From NCBI GenBank assembly GCA_027924585.1, contig BSBM01000059.1, positions 4,774,001-4,838,000 of the forward strand: a DNA stretch of 64,000 nt, given 5' to 3'. The notes below the pieces were generated by a model. It was not told the origin of the DNA. It saw only the letters and a list, made by a program, of their open reading frames with translations, and ran no database searches. Below, one piece after another: positions 1 through 14,640 of the stretch (its first letter is position 1; every line of letters starts with the position of its first letter). The stretch is from Larix kaempferi. Taxonomy: Eukaryota; Streptophyta; Pinopsida; Pinales; Pinaceae. Both the position numbers and the translations under genes were made by a program.

Positions 1-3000
1 ATGATTGGTTGAATTTATGATAAGATTGTGATGTGACTGGTTCTATGTTATTGTTGTTGGTCGAAGACTTTAAAAATAAAATAAAAATATTAATTACGAC
101 ATAGATTGGTTCAACAATGTAACAATAATGTGATGTTTTCACTGATGCGGATTTGTTCTGTGTGGCGTAGTGCGAACTATATAGATGTGACATGCAGAAG
201 GATCAAATATGGGAGTATCGTGCATACCTTTCCATTTAGCGGCTCTGTGATGATTTACAAGGTGCTAATGTAGTGCAACATTAAATATGATGCGTGATAC
301 AAGGTGATAATGCATTGCAGCATTAAATAGTGTGCACGTTGTGTGAATTCACGCTGCACACGAACAATGTGCTAATTTTACTAGCACAACTAGTTCAGTG
401 AACCAAGTGGCAATAATGTAGTTTATAATTTATGATCCTCTCCAGGTGATGTGACCGGAACATATTTTTTAGCTTCTCCAATCTTATCCGCTATCCGCTA
501 TTTATATGAAAAATCTCATTCGATCAAAATGCCAAACACTAAGTTTTTCACACTAGATACCTAAATTATTCATAAGCCCATCATATATTATTTGTTTCTC
601 CATCTGATGCCGCAGTAATCAAATCATTTTTTCTATAAATTTTTAATTGCAATTAATTAAGCAACCAACTTTTTGAATGGAAGTCGCATTTTTATTAACT
701 AAAAAAAGTAACGGGACAAATCCTTATCAACATATTTCCTGTAGTAATTCAGATTTGGATATCTAATAACTCCGGGGTTTAAAATAATATAAAAATACTA
801 TTCTCCTACTAATTAAAATTTGTGACAAGGTACTACGGGGACAAAGGACAACGTGGCTCACTTTTTCCTGCCACATACATCTATGCAACAATGTGAGAGC
901 TCACATCAATAACATTATCCTAACATTTTTAATATTCTTGTTTTTGGTCCATCTAGTGCTAGCATCATAGAGTTTATTTTCTTCTTCCCAAACTACCACT
1001 AATTTACATGACCATTGTAATCATAAACACAAGTATTGAAATGCGCTACCCTGCCAAAATCAAGTTAATATTGTTTATAATGTTAGTGGTGGTTAGTTAC
1101 CAGGTGGAAGAGATCAGTTATGAGTGGCTCCCATTAACACTTCAACAATTAGGTCAAATGCACTTCCCAACCTTCACTCTATTGATGATCAACATCGGCA
1201 TGATTATGAAGTGTTGTAACATGACACCAAAGGCGAACCGATTGAACTTCATCGCCTTGTCATTCTACCTTTGTCGTCGTTTGCGTACCGACGTCGTGAT
1301 CCTCTCCATGCCCACTTTGGTCATTTGTGACGCTATTTGGTCCTCATGTCGATCATACGAAGTCTCGTTATGAGTGATCATGGAAAAAGTGTGTCAAAAT
1401 TTGAGGTCTGACGTTTCTTGTTACACATGTGGTTATGTCACGATTTTTATGCCATTGCATCCAGGTCAAAGTGTTGATCATGCCCATATCTAATCTGGCC
1501 AAAACCATTGTCGTTTGACCCTCTCGACACTTGGATGAAGTTTCTACAAGTAAGAAGCCTATGATTCTTGTCAATTAAATTTTGTCGATTTTGGGTGCTT
1601 CAATTAATTCACCAATTGCATTTGTCAATTGTCATTGTTCCATTCCCATGTCTAAAAAGTTTAAAATACTTTTTGGCTACCTCCTTATGTGAAAGCACAT
1701 ATGCTCGTATTTTTTAAGAGAAAAATAAATTCGCCCCCTTTTTCATTTAAGTTTGATATTATCCTTCTCCTATTCAAATCTTTTCTTCTGTTATACCCTT
1801 TGGGACTATGTTTTAAAATGAAATAAAAATGGAATTTCCAAATATCCATTGATTACCCCGGTGTGCAGTTTTAAAAGGTCTCTAATCCCCAATCCCATCT
1901 TTTAATGTAAAAATATTGCAAAAATAATAATAGAAAATTAAAAGCCCCTTTCGGGCCCTTGAAAATCTCTCGGCCTATCTTGTGCAAAAATCCTCCTTCC
2001 CATAGACCAATCAAATGGGATGTTTCTCCTAAGGTTCACTAGTGTCCATGGTCAACAATCTCGGGTTTGTCAATGAAAAAGAGTGAGACGTTTTTTGACG
2101 TGCATATGGAAAACCTTCGCACCAACAACTCCACGAAGGGATCTACACAGAGACAGGCATGGTAGGATCACATAGTAGGATAAAGAAGGCATATGAAGGA
2201 AACAATTGACTCATAGTGAATCATAGGCCCATGGCTCGAAAGCGTCGTTACGGAACACAAGGAGGGAGCCACTGCAAGAAACAACAACCGCACGACCACG
2301 CAGAGGAGGGAAAAGTTGAAAAAGGTGGACGTCGTGTAGGTAAATGAAAGCAATGCCATGTAGAGTAATGGTTGGGTGAAGTGAAAGAAAACGGTAAAAT
2401 TCCACGTGGTGGATTGGCAGAGATAACACTCCAATGCTAACGTTGGAATAAATTACGTGTCGTAAAGAAAGGCAGTTACACCAACGCATTAACTAACCAC
2501 TCATGGCATGCCACTGCAGCCATGAGTTTTCATTAGACAATGAAAATGAACAGGAATCATACTGCACCACTAGAGAGTACCGACAAACAAACCAGGAAAG
2601 TGACAAAGAGCTAGTGGCAATGGTCGCTTAATGTGTAGACACGCAGACTGTAAAAAAAAGATAACACTGATAATGACAGACTCCATGGAGAAATCCATGC
2701 AGAGCAAGAATATATGCATGTCGATTGATCCAAGCAACCAAGCAGAGGGCATTGAGGTCAAACACGTGATCCACAGGCCTATAATCCATCGACATACTCG
2801 ACATAACAATGCAGGGGAAAACCGTCCAATGACATGAAGAGTTCAAGCCCCAACACTAAGCTCGCCAACGTAGGAAATCGTAGTTGATGACAGACTTCAC
2901 CAGCAACACCAAAGAAAAAAACGCACTCTCCCAATGCAGCTGATAAGAAACAATGTAACCCTAACTCAAAAGGTTGAGAGGGATACAAAAATATTTGCCC

Positions 3001-3359
3001 GGTCGAGCTCAATATGGAAAAGAGGCAACTGTGGATTGCAGTCTCCATAGTTGATATGTTTGAGTGAAAGATTTTCGGCCCTTACTTTTGCAAGCTAGAA
3101 GATGAAGCACACTATTCCATTATAGTTATATGGTGAGGTAATCATGAACAATAAGGTGCTATCATATTTTTGTTTTGGGAAGTTACCTGGAGAAGCCCAC
3201 CCGATTTATGACCATTTAGTCAAGCCGCACAACACTCGAGGACCTCTTCCAATGGATATCATCGATTTGGCGGGCATATTGATGTTGATTATTAACGATA
3301 ATGGATATCTGAGCTTTGGTTCTGCTAGTATTTGGCATGTGTGCAAACGATTCTAAAAT
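1..3359 (+). repeat. Left arm of a ~3.36 kb inverted repeat
   Basis: The reverse complement of this stretch reappears at 46431-49789; paired positions sum to 49790 at both ends, so the arms are colinear with near-zero net indel. Similarity is very high by eye, with scattered single-base changes and a small indel near 2650. The match stops at about 3359, where the left copy runs into unrelated sequence. The outer end is cut by the window start, so the true arm may be longer. Short ORFs inside it occur in both copies but resemble no family I know. It could be a very long terminal inverted repeat, or one of two opposed copies of another repeat. Confidence 0.93.
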
Positions 3360-6300
3360 TCCTTGGATTTATATACTGTAACGAGCATCCAGATGCAGGC
3401 CCATCCAAGTTCTTAAGAATTGTGCCAAATAATTAGAAAAGGGGGAGTGCACAAAGCACAAAAGAATGGTAGGTGGCAAGTCAATTCTCGGCTATATAGG
3501 AGCTTCCCATCCTTCTTATGTATTAAAATATGATAATTAAAGGGGTTATTGCAATTGGAACTGGAAATGAGTGAGCTCCGGAGAATATACATATATAGTC
3601 GAGTAGGTAAAATTCATTGCAACTAGATGTATTGCTTTTATCATATCTATAGCAAGAACCCATGAGAAGGATGAGATCTAAATATCCCTGTTTGCATCGC
3701 CAGCATGCACTAGCTTTATCCCTGATCCACAGTAGTCCAGGTTCGTAGGGGAACATATACTATGTTCTTCAAGGCTGCAGACAACGAATGAACAATGAAA
3801 TAACATCATACATTTTTGGGAAATTTTTGTTCCACTTCACTTCATTACCACGCTGTACGGTTCACGAATGGTCAAGGCCAAGCAAATATTTTATCTTATG
3901 CCAGTGCAAAATGTATGAACAATGCAAATATTGAAAACCGTGCTTAATACCATATGCCTACAATATGTTAAATTTAGAAATTACTGAACAATGTCTGAGG
4001 GTGAGCGTCGATTACTTGTGGCTCACCCTATTCAGATGCACATGAGAAGACTTGCCAAAAGAAACGACAACTTTTTCAGTTTTCGAGGCAGCCAAAACAC
4101 TTTGCCTAGCCAGCATGCAACCTTTAAAAGCAAGACGAAGGCATCGAAACAAGGATCTCGCACCGGAGGTAAGAAGCAGGCACTGCTAGGCTCCATTGTT
4201 GCATTTTTCCCTTTCATAACCAGTTATCCACGAGCCTAACGGGCAGAGATTGTAGGTAAGATAGTGTTTCAGATCCATCCATTACAGTGAAGGTAGATTG
4301 TCCTTCTGTCGGATGCATTTGTACTTTCTTGTTTATATTTTTATGACCGATGTATTCATCCACGCAAGTTACCCTCAGCACAATCTAAGAGGGAAGTACT
4401 CCTGGTGTCTCAATTTCACTAGGATGAGACTGAGTCATTGAGAGCTGTGTAGGATCTCGTAAACCTCCTTTTCTCAGGGGTTGAATAGGCCACGCCCTAT
4501 TGTAATTGATGATTGTTCAAATTCCACTCTTAATAAAAAAAATCGTATTTGGGCATATCTCTATCTTTCCTCCACCTTTACTATTCAACTTTGTGATGCT
4601 TTTATTTTTTTTACATTTCTCAAGCTATAAAATATGTACATTATGTGCTGCAAATATTAATTTTTAATTTCAGTTCACTAACTTGTACAAAGTTGTAATT
4701 TTAATCTTTAGTCATTACTATTTCTAGTGCTTCATTTTTCAAAATGAAGTAGTTGTTATGCACAACTTTTACTGATCTTTCATTTCATGCAATCGATCAA
4801 AATTACCAAGTTCATTTTTAGGAATCATCTAAAGCATACAATTTCAGCTTCATAAAGCCAAATTATTTCATTAAAGAAACTCAAATTTTTCACTATATTT
4901 AAAAATACGAATTCAAGTGAAATTGCAAATATCTTTTTATGCATTAAAAACGACTAAGTAAATTTCTTAAGCACGAGAAAAGTATAAATTATTGTTTCAT
5001 TTTAATACTAGCGACTAAAGTTTTTTTGGGGGGAATTAATTGCATAACGCATATTCATTTTTCTACAAATATTTTGCATTAATTTATCTTTGTCCACTAA
5101 TTAGTTAATTAATCTCATCTTCAAAAATTAAAGGATGGATGGTTAGATAGGATGCATATATTTATTTAATGGACTCACATTCTTGTTTTGAAAGCATTAT
5201 TGCATTTAATCACGCAAATCATATCCCGCTTTCATTTATTTATGAATTTGACGCCATTGATTAACCTTGATGGTCGTATCTATTCGAGGGCCCTAAACAC
5301 AACCCGGGATTCCATCCACATCCTCCCCTTGAAAAACACCCTGAGGTTTGTTTACAGTGTTGTTCCCGAACCGTGTCATTTTGAGCATCAACACACTCTT
5401 CTCAACAACCCCTTAAAAATGGATATATTTTTTTAAATATTTACTTATTTATTTTCTAAAACAATTATTTTGTTCTAAAAATATTAATGTTTTAAAACCT
5501 TTAAATAATATTATATTGAAAAATTGTATTGTTTCACCAAAAGTAAATACATGTAATTTTATCTTTTCTTTAATGCAATAATAGCAATCTATTTTCACCA
5601 TTAATTTGGAAATGATTTATCTAATTAAAAACTCCACCATATTTTGGTTTGTTAAATTGTGAGTTCCGTTAGAATTATAATGTTTCACCTGCACTAGATG
5701 TTGGAAAAAATATATGTGTCTCAACCCCATAGCAAAAAGAATGTTCGAGTTTTTTTTTGTAAATGTGAAATACATGTTGCATATGACATTCAGAGAGCAT
5801 TTGATTTCAAAGGAGTACATTGTGGAATTGAATGTGTTGAAAGACACATTAGTTATAATAATAATTGGGCTTATTTGATTTCTAAAGGGTGCACCATGGA
5901 ATTTCATGTTTCAGCTAAAGTATTGAGAGGCACCTTGCTATATAATTTTAGCCATAAAATAGTTAAATGCAAAAAGGCATTTAGTCATCAAGTTAGGATT
6001 AGCAAGGTCGGATCTTCATTAATGCACTAGTGAGCGAGGATGGATCTTACCCTCTGATTTGGGGATGCTTTGAATGTTCATTATTCACAAATTATGGACC
6101 ATATACAAGAATTTTCATCATCAACATAAAGCATACCCTTTTATCTGAATAGATATTTTATGACAGGGTAAAACTTTATAGGAGTGGGCTAAGGGTTAAG
6201 TAAAACATTGTGTTTCTACTCTCTCAAAAATATATTTTTCCCCAAAATTTTAGTGCTTTTTAGTGGAATCCAAAATCTGCAATTTCGCTTTGTCAAAACT

Positions 6301-6740
6301 ATAATTTTTTTAATTAAAATGTGTGATTAAGATGTTTACGTGAACTTATTATTATAGCATTGTAATATCAACGACAAACTTTTCATGCTACAATTTTTTT
6401 AGCTAACCATTCAAGCAAGATAGAGATTTTTTATTAAACTTTTACACCAAGACTAATCCATCTTTCAAGGTGCAAACTTTTAACTTTAACCCTTCCCATA
6501 TAGATTTACAATTTAGCCACTCCCGAGCTATAGGAGGGAAGATTGTACACTATTGGCCAATGGCCCCTTTCTCTATTGATAGTTGATGCATGGTCTATTT
6601 TTCAATACGACTTACATGTGTGGATAGTTAATTCCTAAGCAAGGGTTAATAAGCAATAACAATTCTCTTAGCGTTATATATTGTCCATGTTCAATAATTG
6701 TTCTAACTTTTAAGTTATGCACAACAAACACTTACAAAAA
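3360..6740. other. Gene-free stretch inside the left arm
   Basis: No coding family is recognisable. A short A-rich run near 4535, following a region with a mix of stop codons, could be an old retroelement tail, but nothing supports it further. An ORF of about 110 codons at 5698-6030 has an AT-rich, low-information composition and no recognisable motif. The rest is AT-rich. Confidence 0.5.
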
Positions 6741-6750
6741 ATTCTAAAAA

Positions 6751-7092
6751 AAGGCACGGGATAGGGAGCTTAGCTGCTATTTTACCCTATAATTAGACTC
6801 TGCATTAGAGGGAGGCATTAAGAAACTAGGTTGTCTATTCAACTTAGCAAATTGGAGATATTTCTTAACATTATCTTATTAGCTAATGGGTGTATAAATA
6901 TAATATCACTAAGTCATTCATTATAAATAAAATATGAATAAAATTATGAAAAAAGGCATGGGATAGGGAGCTTAGCTGTTATTTTACCCTATAATTACAC
7001 TTTGAATAAGAGGGAGGCATTCAACTTAGCAAATTAGAGATATTTATTAACATTATCTTATTAGCTAATGGGCGTATAAATATAATATCGAT
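6751..7092. repeat. Direct duplication, ~150 bp copies
   Basis: A block beginning at about 6751 and ending near 6908 recurs from about 6953 to 7092 with small deletions. The copies share the run from the GGCACGGGATAGGG-like start through the ATTAGCTAATGGG segment. About 45 bp separates them. It is probably a local duplication or two copies of a small dispersed element. Confidence 0.8.
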
Positions 7093-7660
7093 TATTTTTA
7101 TGTAGTATAGAATTATATTAAAAACAAATTAATAACAATTTCACATTTATAGTATACTTTGTTTTACCTTGTATTTGTATTTATTCTAAAAATATGTTTT
7201 CAATTATATGAATCTATTACTTTGAAACTTTGAAAATAATTATTAATTTCTTCTTGAAAAATATCACAATCCATTTTTTATATTAAATCAATAAATAATT
7301 AATTTATGTGAACATAAATTGAAGTTGAAGAGTAATAAAATTATTGAGACTACATAAAATTTGTACTATGGTCTACTAGAAGGTCTATGATATCGATTAC
7401 AAAGTCAGAGATGTGTTCTCCTCTCATGTCGCTAAGGAAATTTTGTTGAACATTATCTTATTAGCTAATTTGACGTTAAATATTAACTTTCAGAGCTTTA
7501 TGTCGAATATTATAATAACTAATTAGAGATATTTCTGATTGATAACTCTTAGCAAATTTTATACAAACCTTAAGGATTTCATTCCTAGAGCCCCGTGCTC
7601 TTAATTGCCCAGGAATAGAACTTTCTCGGATCCTACCATTCACAAAATTCTTTTAGTGTC

Positions 7661-8275
7661 ATGGGATACTATTTAAAGGTTAGATTGTTGGAGACAGATA
7701 ACACATGTATGGTACACTTACATCCATTGAGGTTTGAAAGCTTTTCAAAGATAAAAAGACCAAGGACTCTGGATGATTGCATTCTTTTAGGAAAACATTT
7801 TGTGATGAAGGTGATTGAATCTCTAGATAGGAGGTTCACATATCTTCCTATATTTAATGTTGCTAAGTTTTTCAGTCCTTGATACTATTGTGAACAAATG
7901 GAGGATAGAGACTCTGAAACAAAAAGATGGTTGAAATGTTTATGTGAAAAGTTTAATGCTAGGGACTCACCTATTGTGGATACCACTAAATTTTTCAATG
8001 AAATGGATTAATTTATTTGTACGATTTATAAATCATAACCTAAAATGCATATGTTTGGAACATGGAATCTATGTCGAGACGGACCTGGATGGTTTTAAGG
8101 CTTTCCCTATTTGATGCGATTGCCGAAAGCTATCTTTGAATTCCAGCAAGTACAACATTGTGTGATAGAGGCTTCTCAAAATTAAACATGATTATAAATA
8201 ATGATATATTAGGACTTTCATTAGTGACATTGGATATTGGTGTAGGAGCATCGGGGCCATTATCCATGGCAACAA
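7661..8275 (+). pseudogene. hAT-family transposase remnant (C-terminal part)
   Basis: hAT transposases cut and paste DNA and end in a conserved dimerisation domain. The first frame (7661-7882) reads into motifs such as LPIFNVAKFFSP, then a stop; the same frame continues with a KRWLKCLCEKF-like stretch and further stops. In another frame, about 8135-8275, there is the hAT C-terminal signature: ASTTLCDRGFSKLN followed by a block ending in LSLVTLDIG. At least one frameshift and several stop codons show that the copy is dead. No zinc finger or catalytic core is visible upstream, so only the C-terminal part remains. Assignment rests on motif order and recall of the family, not on a search. Confidence 0.72.
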
Positions 8276-8289
8276 AATGAAGAGGAATC

Positions 8290-9660
8290 GTTGAGAAGAG
8301 TCGAGACTTCCGCAGCACGAGCATGGGAATTTGGGATGAAAAGGTCGGGGAAGACTAGAAGCCAACTTGAGTCGATCCAACCAAGTCACAGTGAAGACAG
8401 AAAGCTAGTCTGTAAACTAGGAGAGTCGGCGGAGAGACTGACGAGATGACGACGATGACAACAAGATAGCCGACATAGGTGGCAACGACGACTATGAAGC
8501 AACCGAAGGATATGAAGATGATCAGAGTTGTGGGTAGATCTAGCCGAGGATGGATATAGAAGCTATCTGAATGGGTAGCCAAAAGTGAAGGAAAGAGGAT
8601 GTGTAGACTGGAGAGAAGCAGTTGAGCAGGTAAATAATGAGATGGTGAAGAAATTCGATGATCGTGGAGTGGAGTCGACAGGAGGAAAGGGCGACTGGTT
8701 GAAATGGAGAAGTTGGGCTTGATTCAGACACGAGTAGAAGACAACTTTAAGAGCATTCAAAGGGAATATCAACTCACTTGGAAAAAGAGGAACATGTGGA
8801 GAAGGAGGAAACTTACCAAGTCGTGATAGAGGCGAAGGACCAATCGAAGAATGGTCACGACAATGGAAGGGTCGACGGAAGGAGAATTGACGACGAAAAT
8901 CATGGCAGAGGATAGGTATATGGAAGTTGACAAGGGGAAGGTCGACTCCAGGTCTTGTCGAAGGAGGTAGTTGGAAGGAGGCGGGTGAAGAACAACTGGC
9001 AGTTAAAGGGAGGTCGGATTTAAAGCCGACGCGGAGATAGAGGAAGGAGTGCCGACAAGGATCGGTCGGATCGCTCCAAGTAGTATTAGAGTCGGAAGCT
9101 GGCCGACGGACAGAAGGTGCTGATGAGGATCAGTTGGGCAGTGAAAAAAGTTTGGGGTGAAGAGGAGATCTTGGGATGTAGCCTAAGAGGACATCGACAT
9201 CATATATGTTGCAGCAGGAGATCGACTGAGAGGAGAACAAGTTTATCTCGAGATGCCGATCGACTGGAGAGTCGAAGCGCATAAGGGAAAAGCCACGACG
9301 TGAGAGTAGTTGTAGCATTAAATGTAGAGTAACAACATTTGTTGGAGATGCCAGTTTGCACAATATGCCAAGGAGAATTCAACAAGAAGCGAGAGGCTTC
9401 TAGAAGCTGTAGGAGCGGGAGATTAAGGTGATGGATGAAGGTTATAAATACATATCGAAGCATTGAAGAAGGGTTTTGTTTTTGGTAAAAACTTTGACCG
9501 CAGGCCAAAGAGTTAGCCTTTGTATGAGAAAACAATCACCAACTTTAATTGAGTAGTGAAAATTGCGTATTATGAACAAGGACTTCACCTTGAATGTAAT
9601 CGTATCATTGCAATTTGATTTTCAGTAATAAATAGAAATCCATTATTGGTGGCACCATCT
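8290..9660 (+). mobile_element. Possible LTR end with primer-site-like sequence
   Basis: A G/A-rich stretch (8340-9530) is followed by a polyadenylation-like AATAAA near 9610 and then, at about 9637-9655, TGGTGGCACCATCTGTG. This resembles the junction of plant Ty3/gypsy LTRs with their primer-binding site, where a TGGCGCCGTCTGTG-like string follows the LTR. No matching second LTR, gag or pol is visible downstream, and the left edge was not found. It may be a lone or truncated LTR inserted beside the hAT remnant. Confidence 0.3.
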
Positions 9661-12600
9661 GTGTTGTGTGAATGTTGAGTGTGTGGGTGTCTATTTGTGC
9701 TTATGTTGCGTGCTTTGATCGGCAAACCCACTTCCTCGAGTGGATTCTGCCACCATCATATATGTTAATGTTTCACTCTCTTAGTTTAACTCATGGTCTA
9801 AATGGGGTAGATTGGAATGATATTTATGATGTATGGAATTAAATGAAAACTAGAAAGATTCTTCCTTTGCGAAAATAAATTGATGTTTTCAATGATTTAA
9901 GCGCAATACTTTTGAAGAATATCAAATGAATCGAAGAAAAAATATATTTTCTTATTTTTTTGTTGGAATTTGCTCATTTATCTAACATAGTCATAATTTT
10001 GAGGACTTTACTAATTTCAAAGAAAATTTCGTTTTTTTCTTTGGTTTCATTGAAAATTTACCATTTTTTCATGAATGGAGTGTTCAATTGTTTCAGATTG
10101 TAAAAATTTGGAAGGGAAACATTTGTTTTTCGCATTTTATTTAAGGGTTTAGTTAATTTACACTTGTTAATTGAAGTGCAATTATTTATATCGCTCTTCG
10201 TCTTTTAAAGGCTAGAGGAATATACGCCAATCAGATTGAAATTAAGACCCACCCTTAAAATTTGATCATTAATTTTAAAGTTGTAGAGTTCAACTTTATA
10301 GCATATTTGCGAGGCATGTTTAAGACATAATTAATTATATAATATTACATTTTATATATAAAAAATATATATTAATATAATACAAGTTAAATAGGTTTCT
10401 TTATGACCATGTGTATTTTAACTAAAAATATTAATAGATAATAGATAAGTTAGAGATTATATCATAGACTACATAAGTTAGAGTTTTGGTGTCCACCGCC
10501 AGATATATAGTAATCCATCGATGGTCAAATTGCATTGACTATTTTTGGTTAACGAAACTATATCTATGTTCCTAAAGTTAAACTTTATAATTCAAAAAAA
10601 AAATCTTTTTAACTATTCTTTAAGACTATTTATCTAGTATACAATTCGCTAAATGTGTGACATGACCAAGATATGACAACCTTTCATGTTATTGTAGGCG
10701 GCGTTGTTATGAGAAAATAAACTTAAAAAAATAGTCATTTGCTGACCTGACAAGGGTGTTGGATATGGGCCGAATTTTCGTGATTGCGAGCCACACTCCA
10801 GCCCTTCCATACCCCGGTCGTCCACAACACACTTCAATGTTAAGGCGCAACCAAATAGTCTATCAACTTCCACAAGACCATTCAAAAGTAATGGTGGTTC
10901 ATTCTATGACTGTTTCTGTATACAGGGGAGTGACACGACGATGAAGTAATAACTATTACTACCAGCCCTACTATGTCTCGTACACATTCTTGATTTTCTT
11001 CTTATGTTCCGCTGGATTTGTTGGTTGGTTTATTTTTACATTCAGATTAAAAGAACAAAGGAAGACAAAGATCAATAGCTATAGTAGATCACTCATACTC
11101 CTTTTTTTATCCATATCGTATGTTTAGTATGTTCACCTATGTGAGATAACTGATATTTTGACCATAATTTAATTACGTGGTTAGCGAGATGGATTTTGCT
11201 ATTTGTTACCTTTGAATAATAATATTCCGACATATGTACCTTGTGCATGCCCGCGTGTCTTAATTACAAACGTTTTACGAGGCATGGACTTTAACTCTCG
11301 TCGCTTCTGCCCCTCCGTTCATTCAATCAATTGGTGCTTCTAGAATTTTCCCTTTGAAGGTGTTCTCAAGTTCGATTCTACGCACATTCTAGTCCATATT
11401 CCAAAATATTTGTGGTAAGGTTTCTCAATCGTTCGGTCAAGTCATGTCTTTGTTGTAGTTTATTTGTATATAATTGATGGGTTATAATAGTGATTCTCCA
11501 AGTTATTCTGTTGTGGTTTATCATCTAGTTACTTGTTACACATGTTTCTCGAGGGTTATTCCTTCAACGTGGGTTAATATGTGTATTTGTGAGAAGGAAT
11601 GGTATCTTCCTGCGATCTAGGAAGGGGACCCTTCTTCATCTACACCAAATTGTAAAATATAAACACCTATCAATGCAACTATTCAATTGAAACATTAAGT
11701 ATTTGGGAATACAGTGAATTTGTCGATATCTTTGAATTGCCACCTACCATCTCTACACCGTTGTTCGCCATGTATATACAACAAAGTATGGGAGGAAGCT
11801 ATGGCTCATACTACAAAGATTGAAAGACTCGTCCCTCCATGACAATACAACTGGAAATGTATGCATTTAGCAATGTTTAGTAGGCCATGAATGCCTGAAA
11901 CATATTTCCCATTATCCTACACCATGCAAGCCATTAAAGAGTAAGAAAATGACATGCAATTGATTTTGAAGCAAATAGAGCCTCGACAATAAAAGCATAC
12001 AACCTGTGACAGATTCCATTCCAATTGCAAGTCTCATCCACTGAGTCTAATTTTAAGCTTTAAAGTATTACTATCACCTAGTTCCGAATTGAAGCCACAC
12101 ACCTCTAAATATTGCTCTCATGCCATTCAAAATCAAGGCAGGCTTGAACTTTCTGAGGTAGAAATCGACAATTAAACATAGATTTACTGAAGAAATACTA
12201 TAATAGCTAATTAGAGATATGGTAAATTACATAGATTTTTAGGAGTTACAAATTTGGTTTATAATAGCTACTAAAGAAACATTTATTACTACTTTGCATA
12301 GATTTGGTAGGATGATTGCTATAGATTTATCAATAAATCATAATAAATTTTAATGGTGCAATAGCCTTTTTGGTTTTGTGTTTTCACATATATAATGGAA
12401 ATATAGAATGTTGTTGTTAGGTCAACAATTTAACGAATCGATAATACTACCTAGCCCTTTACATTTGTTACCCATGAACGCGCCCCAGCTTAACACTTAG
12501 TTACGGTAACAACCTTTTACTAATTATATTACCCATCTACCTACATACTAATAACTCAGCCTTTTTTTAAACCTCATACATTTACCCTCAGCCTTGGGAA

Positions 12601-14219
12601 CTTTAACTCAGCCATGCATATGAACTCAACTATACTTAAATCCCTATGAACAAAACTTGACGAATACCACCTTACCTATGGACACCTTTCCGACCTATAA
12701 CTATCTGACAACCACTGTTCTCCATACGCCTTTTGAGTCTTTATATAGTGGATAGATCCCATATAGGCCACCAAAGGACCTAGTAATGTAAGCTTTCTTT
12801 GAGCATATATGATGGCCGCTTTAAGAAGTACGTTCCATCCTTACTTTCTGTGTCTGCTTTAAGGAAAGTCCTATCATATTGAATCCTTTATGCTGCTTTC
12901 TGGTTGCATTATGCCTACCGAGGAGACCTGCACGCGGGTCTACCCCCTCTTTCCTGCACTTCAGGATGCTAAGTAAGCATGACACATCTAGGCTTGAAGT
13001 GCTACCGAACGAGTAGTTGTTTGGAGGATAAATAAAATATTTATGCTTACCGAACCTGAGCTTAAGCGGATGTGAAGTTGACGAAGTTAAGATGCCGAAG
13101 TAACTAGTGTGAGGTGGCTTGTGCTTTGCTTTTTTTGTTTTTGGATATGCATGTATATAATGAAATCATTGTGAATAGACTTTGAAAACCTATACATCAG
13201 ACCTACGCCTTGGGTGGGACTCTTGGAAACCTATGCTGACTTGGAAACTCTCATCTTTGGTTGGACCTTAAACTCATCAATACCCACTTGGTACGCCTCC
13301 TGGGGAACTCGCACTCTGCCTTTGGACTATCCTTTGGAAATCGGACTTTGGTTGGAATATTCCTGGGAACCTATCATCTGACCTCACCCTTAGGACCTGA
13401 AACTCAGCATTTGAAAAATCCTCCCTCAACCTTTTGTTGTATTCTGATTCTATTGATATGGTATTGGGATATATGGGCATCCTATTCTCCAAGAAGAAAG
13501 GAATATAGAGCCATATTATATTATTAAGGAGAGTTGGTGGCACTAGATACAGAACTGGGTTCATAGTAACTAGGAGGTAACTAGAAGTGAAGATTGGATA
13601 CCTTTCTGGAACCTGTAAAACATGCCATGGATATCTTGAGGGCCACTCATTGTACGGATCCTCTTGGTAGTTTGTCCATTGCCTTTTTAGTAGTGCATCT
13701 GACCTCAAGGTTTTTTCCTTTTTTTTATCCGGCCCGGTTCATGTTCTCGGCACAACTATAGTAGTTATGAACCCTGCGAGCAATAGAGTTGTACCGTTCA
13801 ATTATCTCATTGTTAGTGGATCCCGAGGGGACCCTTTTATCATAATAATTGGGTTCGAGGCCTTATCCTCATTCTCGCTCTAAGGCGATCAATCGGAGCA
13901 GCTTATTGGTTATCTTCGTCATAGTCGGTGAACACCTTCAATCCAAGGATTATAATACTAGTAGTGCTATCATAACCCATGTTTAGCCTCAGCTCCTTTC
14001 CTAGGAATGAAGATATCTCCCCACCGTGTCAACAAAAACATCCATCGGAGGCAATGAAATTGAAATAAATATAGGTTGTAAACCATTGGTCCCTCCAAAC
14101 TAAGGGTTTTATATCCTTCTAGGGCTTATAAATGCTTTCAATAACAAAATAACTTTTGATTTGAACCATTACAGGGTAGTTACTAAGGATGAAATTTAAG
14201 CCCTTTGCAAGTAATTCTT
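9661..14219. other. Long stretch without a recognisable gene
   Basis: AT-rich to about 12.4 kb. From about 12.4 to 13.6 kb the composition shifts, with recurring short words such as TTGGAAAC, ACTCAGCC and GGAACTT, typical of an old repetitive element. The 143-codon minus ORF at 13277-13708 lies in this zone and is unrecognised. No RNA gene was seen. Confidence 0.45.
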
Positions 14220-14640
14220 TTATCTATAGGGTTTCATTGAGATATACAATTTATAAGTAGAACCTTTCGGGGCTTCTTTCTTTCTTTCCAAAGCTCGAAT
14301 CACTAATTTGTCACAGAGACTTTGGGTCTGCATGTGAATGTTTTGCATCCCTGTACCTCCACATTTTATTGGAGTTAAATATAAATTATAGTTAAGCTTG
14401 TGAGAGCCTTTGTTGCTAGAGTTGTTGGTCCACTGAAAACTCTGCAGGGCCTTCTCTAGATTTTCATAAGCCTTCATGGAAGGGACCCACCATGGAGAGG
14501 AATAAATAGTGTGACAACCAAGATTGCACTACAAATTTGGAATTGACTCATGAAGGCTAGGAGTTTGGTCATCCATTTTGCTATTTGTTTGTAAACCCTC
14601 TACACAACTACCTCTCAAAGCTCTTTAGGAAACCTTGGAA
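14220..14640 (-). pseudogene. LINE reverse-transcriptase C-terminal fragment
   Basis: Reading on the minus strand, about 14500-14220 gives a WWVPSMKAY-like start, then FQWTNNSSNKGSHKLNY and a PIKCGGTGMQNIHMQTQSL block. This matches the segment after the polymerase core in plant LINE ORF2 proteins, where a W-rich strand, an HKLNW-like motif and the CGGLGL(Q/K)D-type motif occur in that order. Upstream of 14480 the reading continues in other frames with several stops. The catalytic FADD region is absent. It is a dead fragment. Confidence 0.6.

Noticed and set aside
2168-3048. Several 70-90 codon ORFs in the left arm, mirrored in the right arm
   Set aside because: Overlapping frames on one strand with no motif. 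Conservation between arms reflects the nucleotide repeat, not coding selection.
8355-8772. Overlapping minus ORFs in the GA-rich region
   Set aside because: Purine-rich composition opens all minus frames; no recognisable protein.
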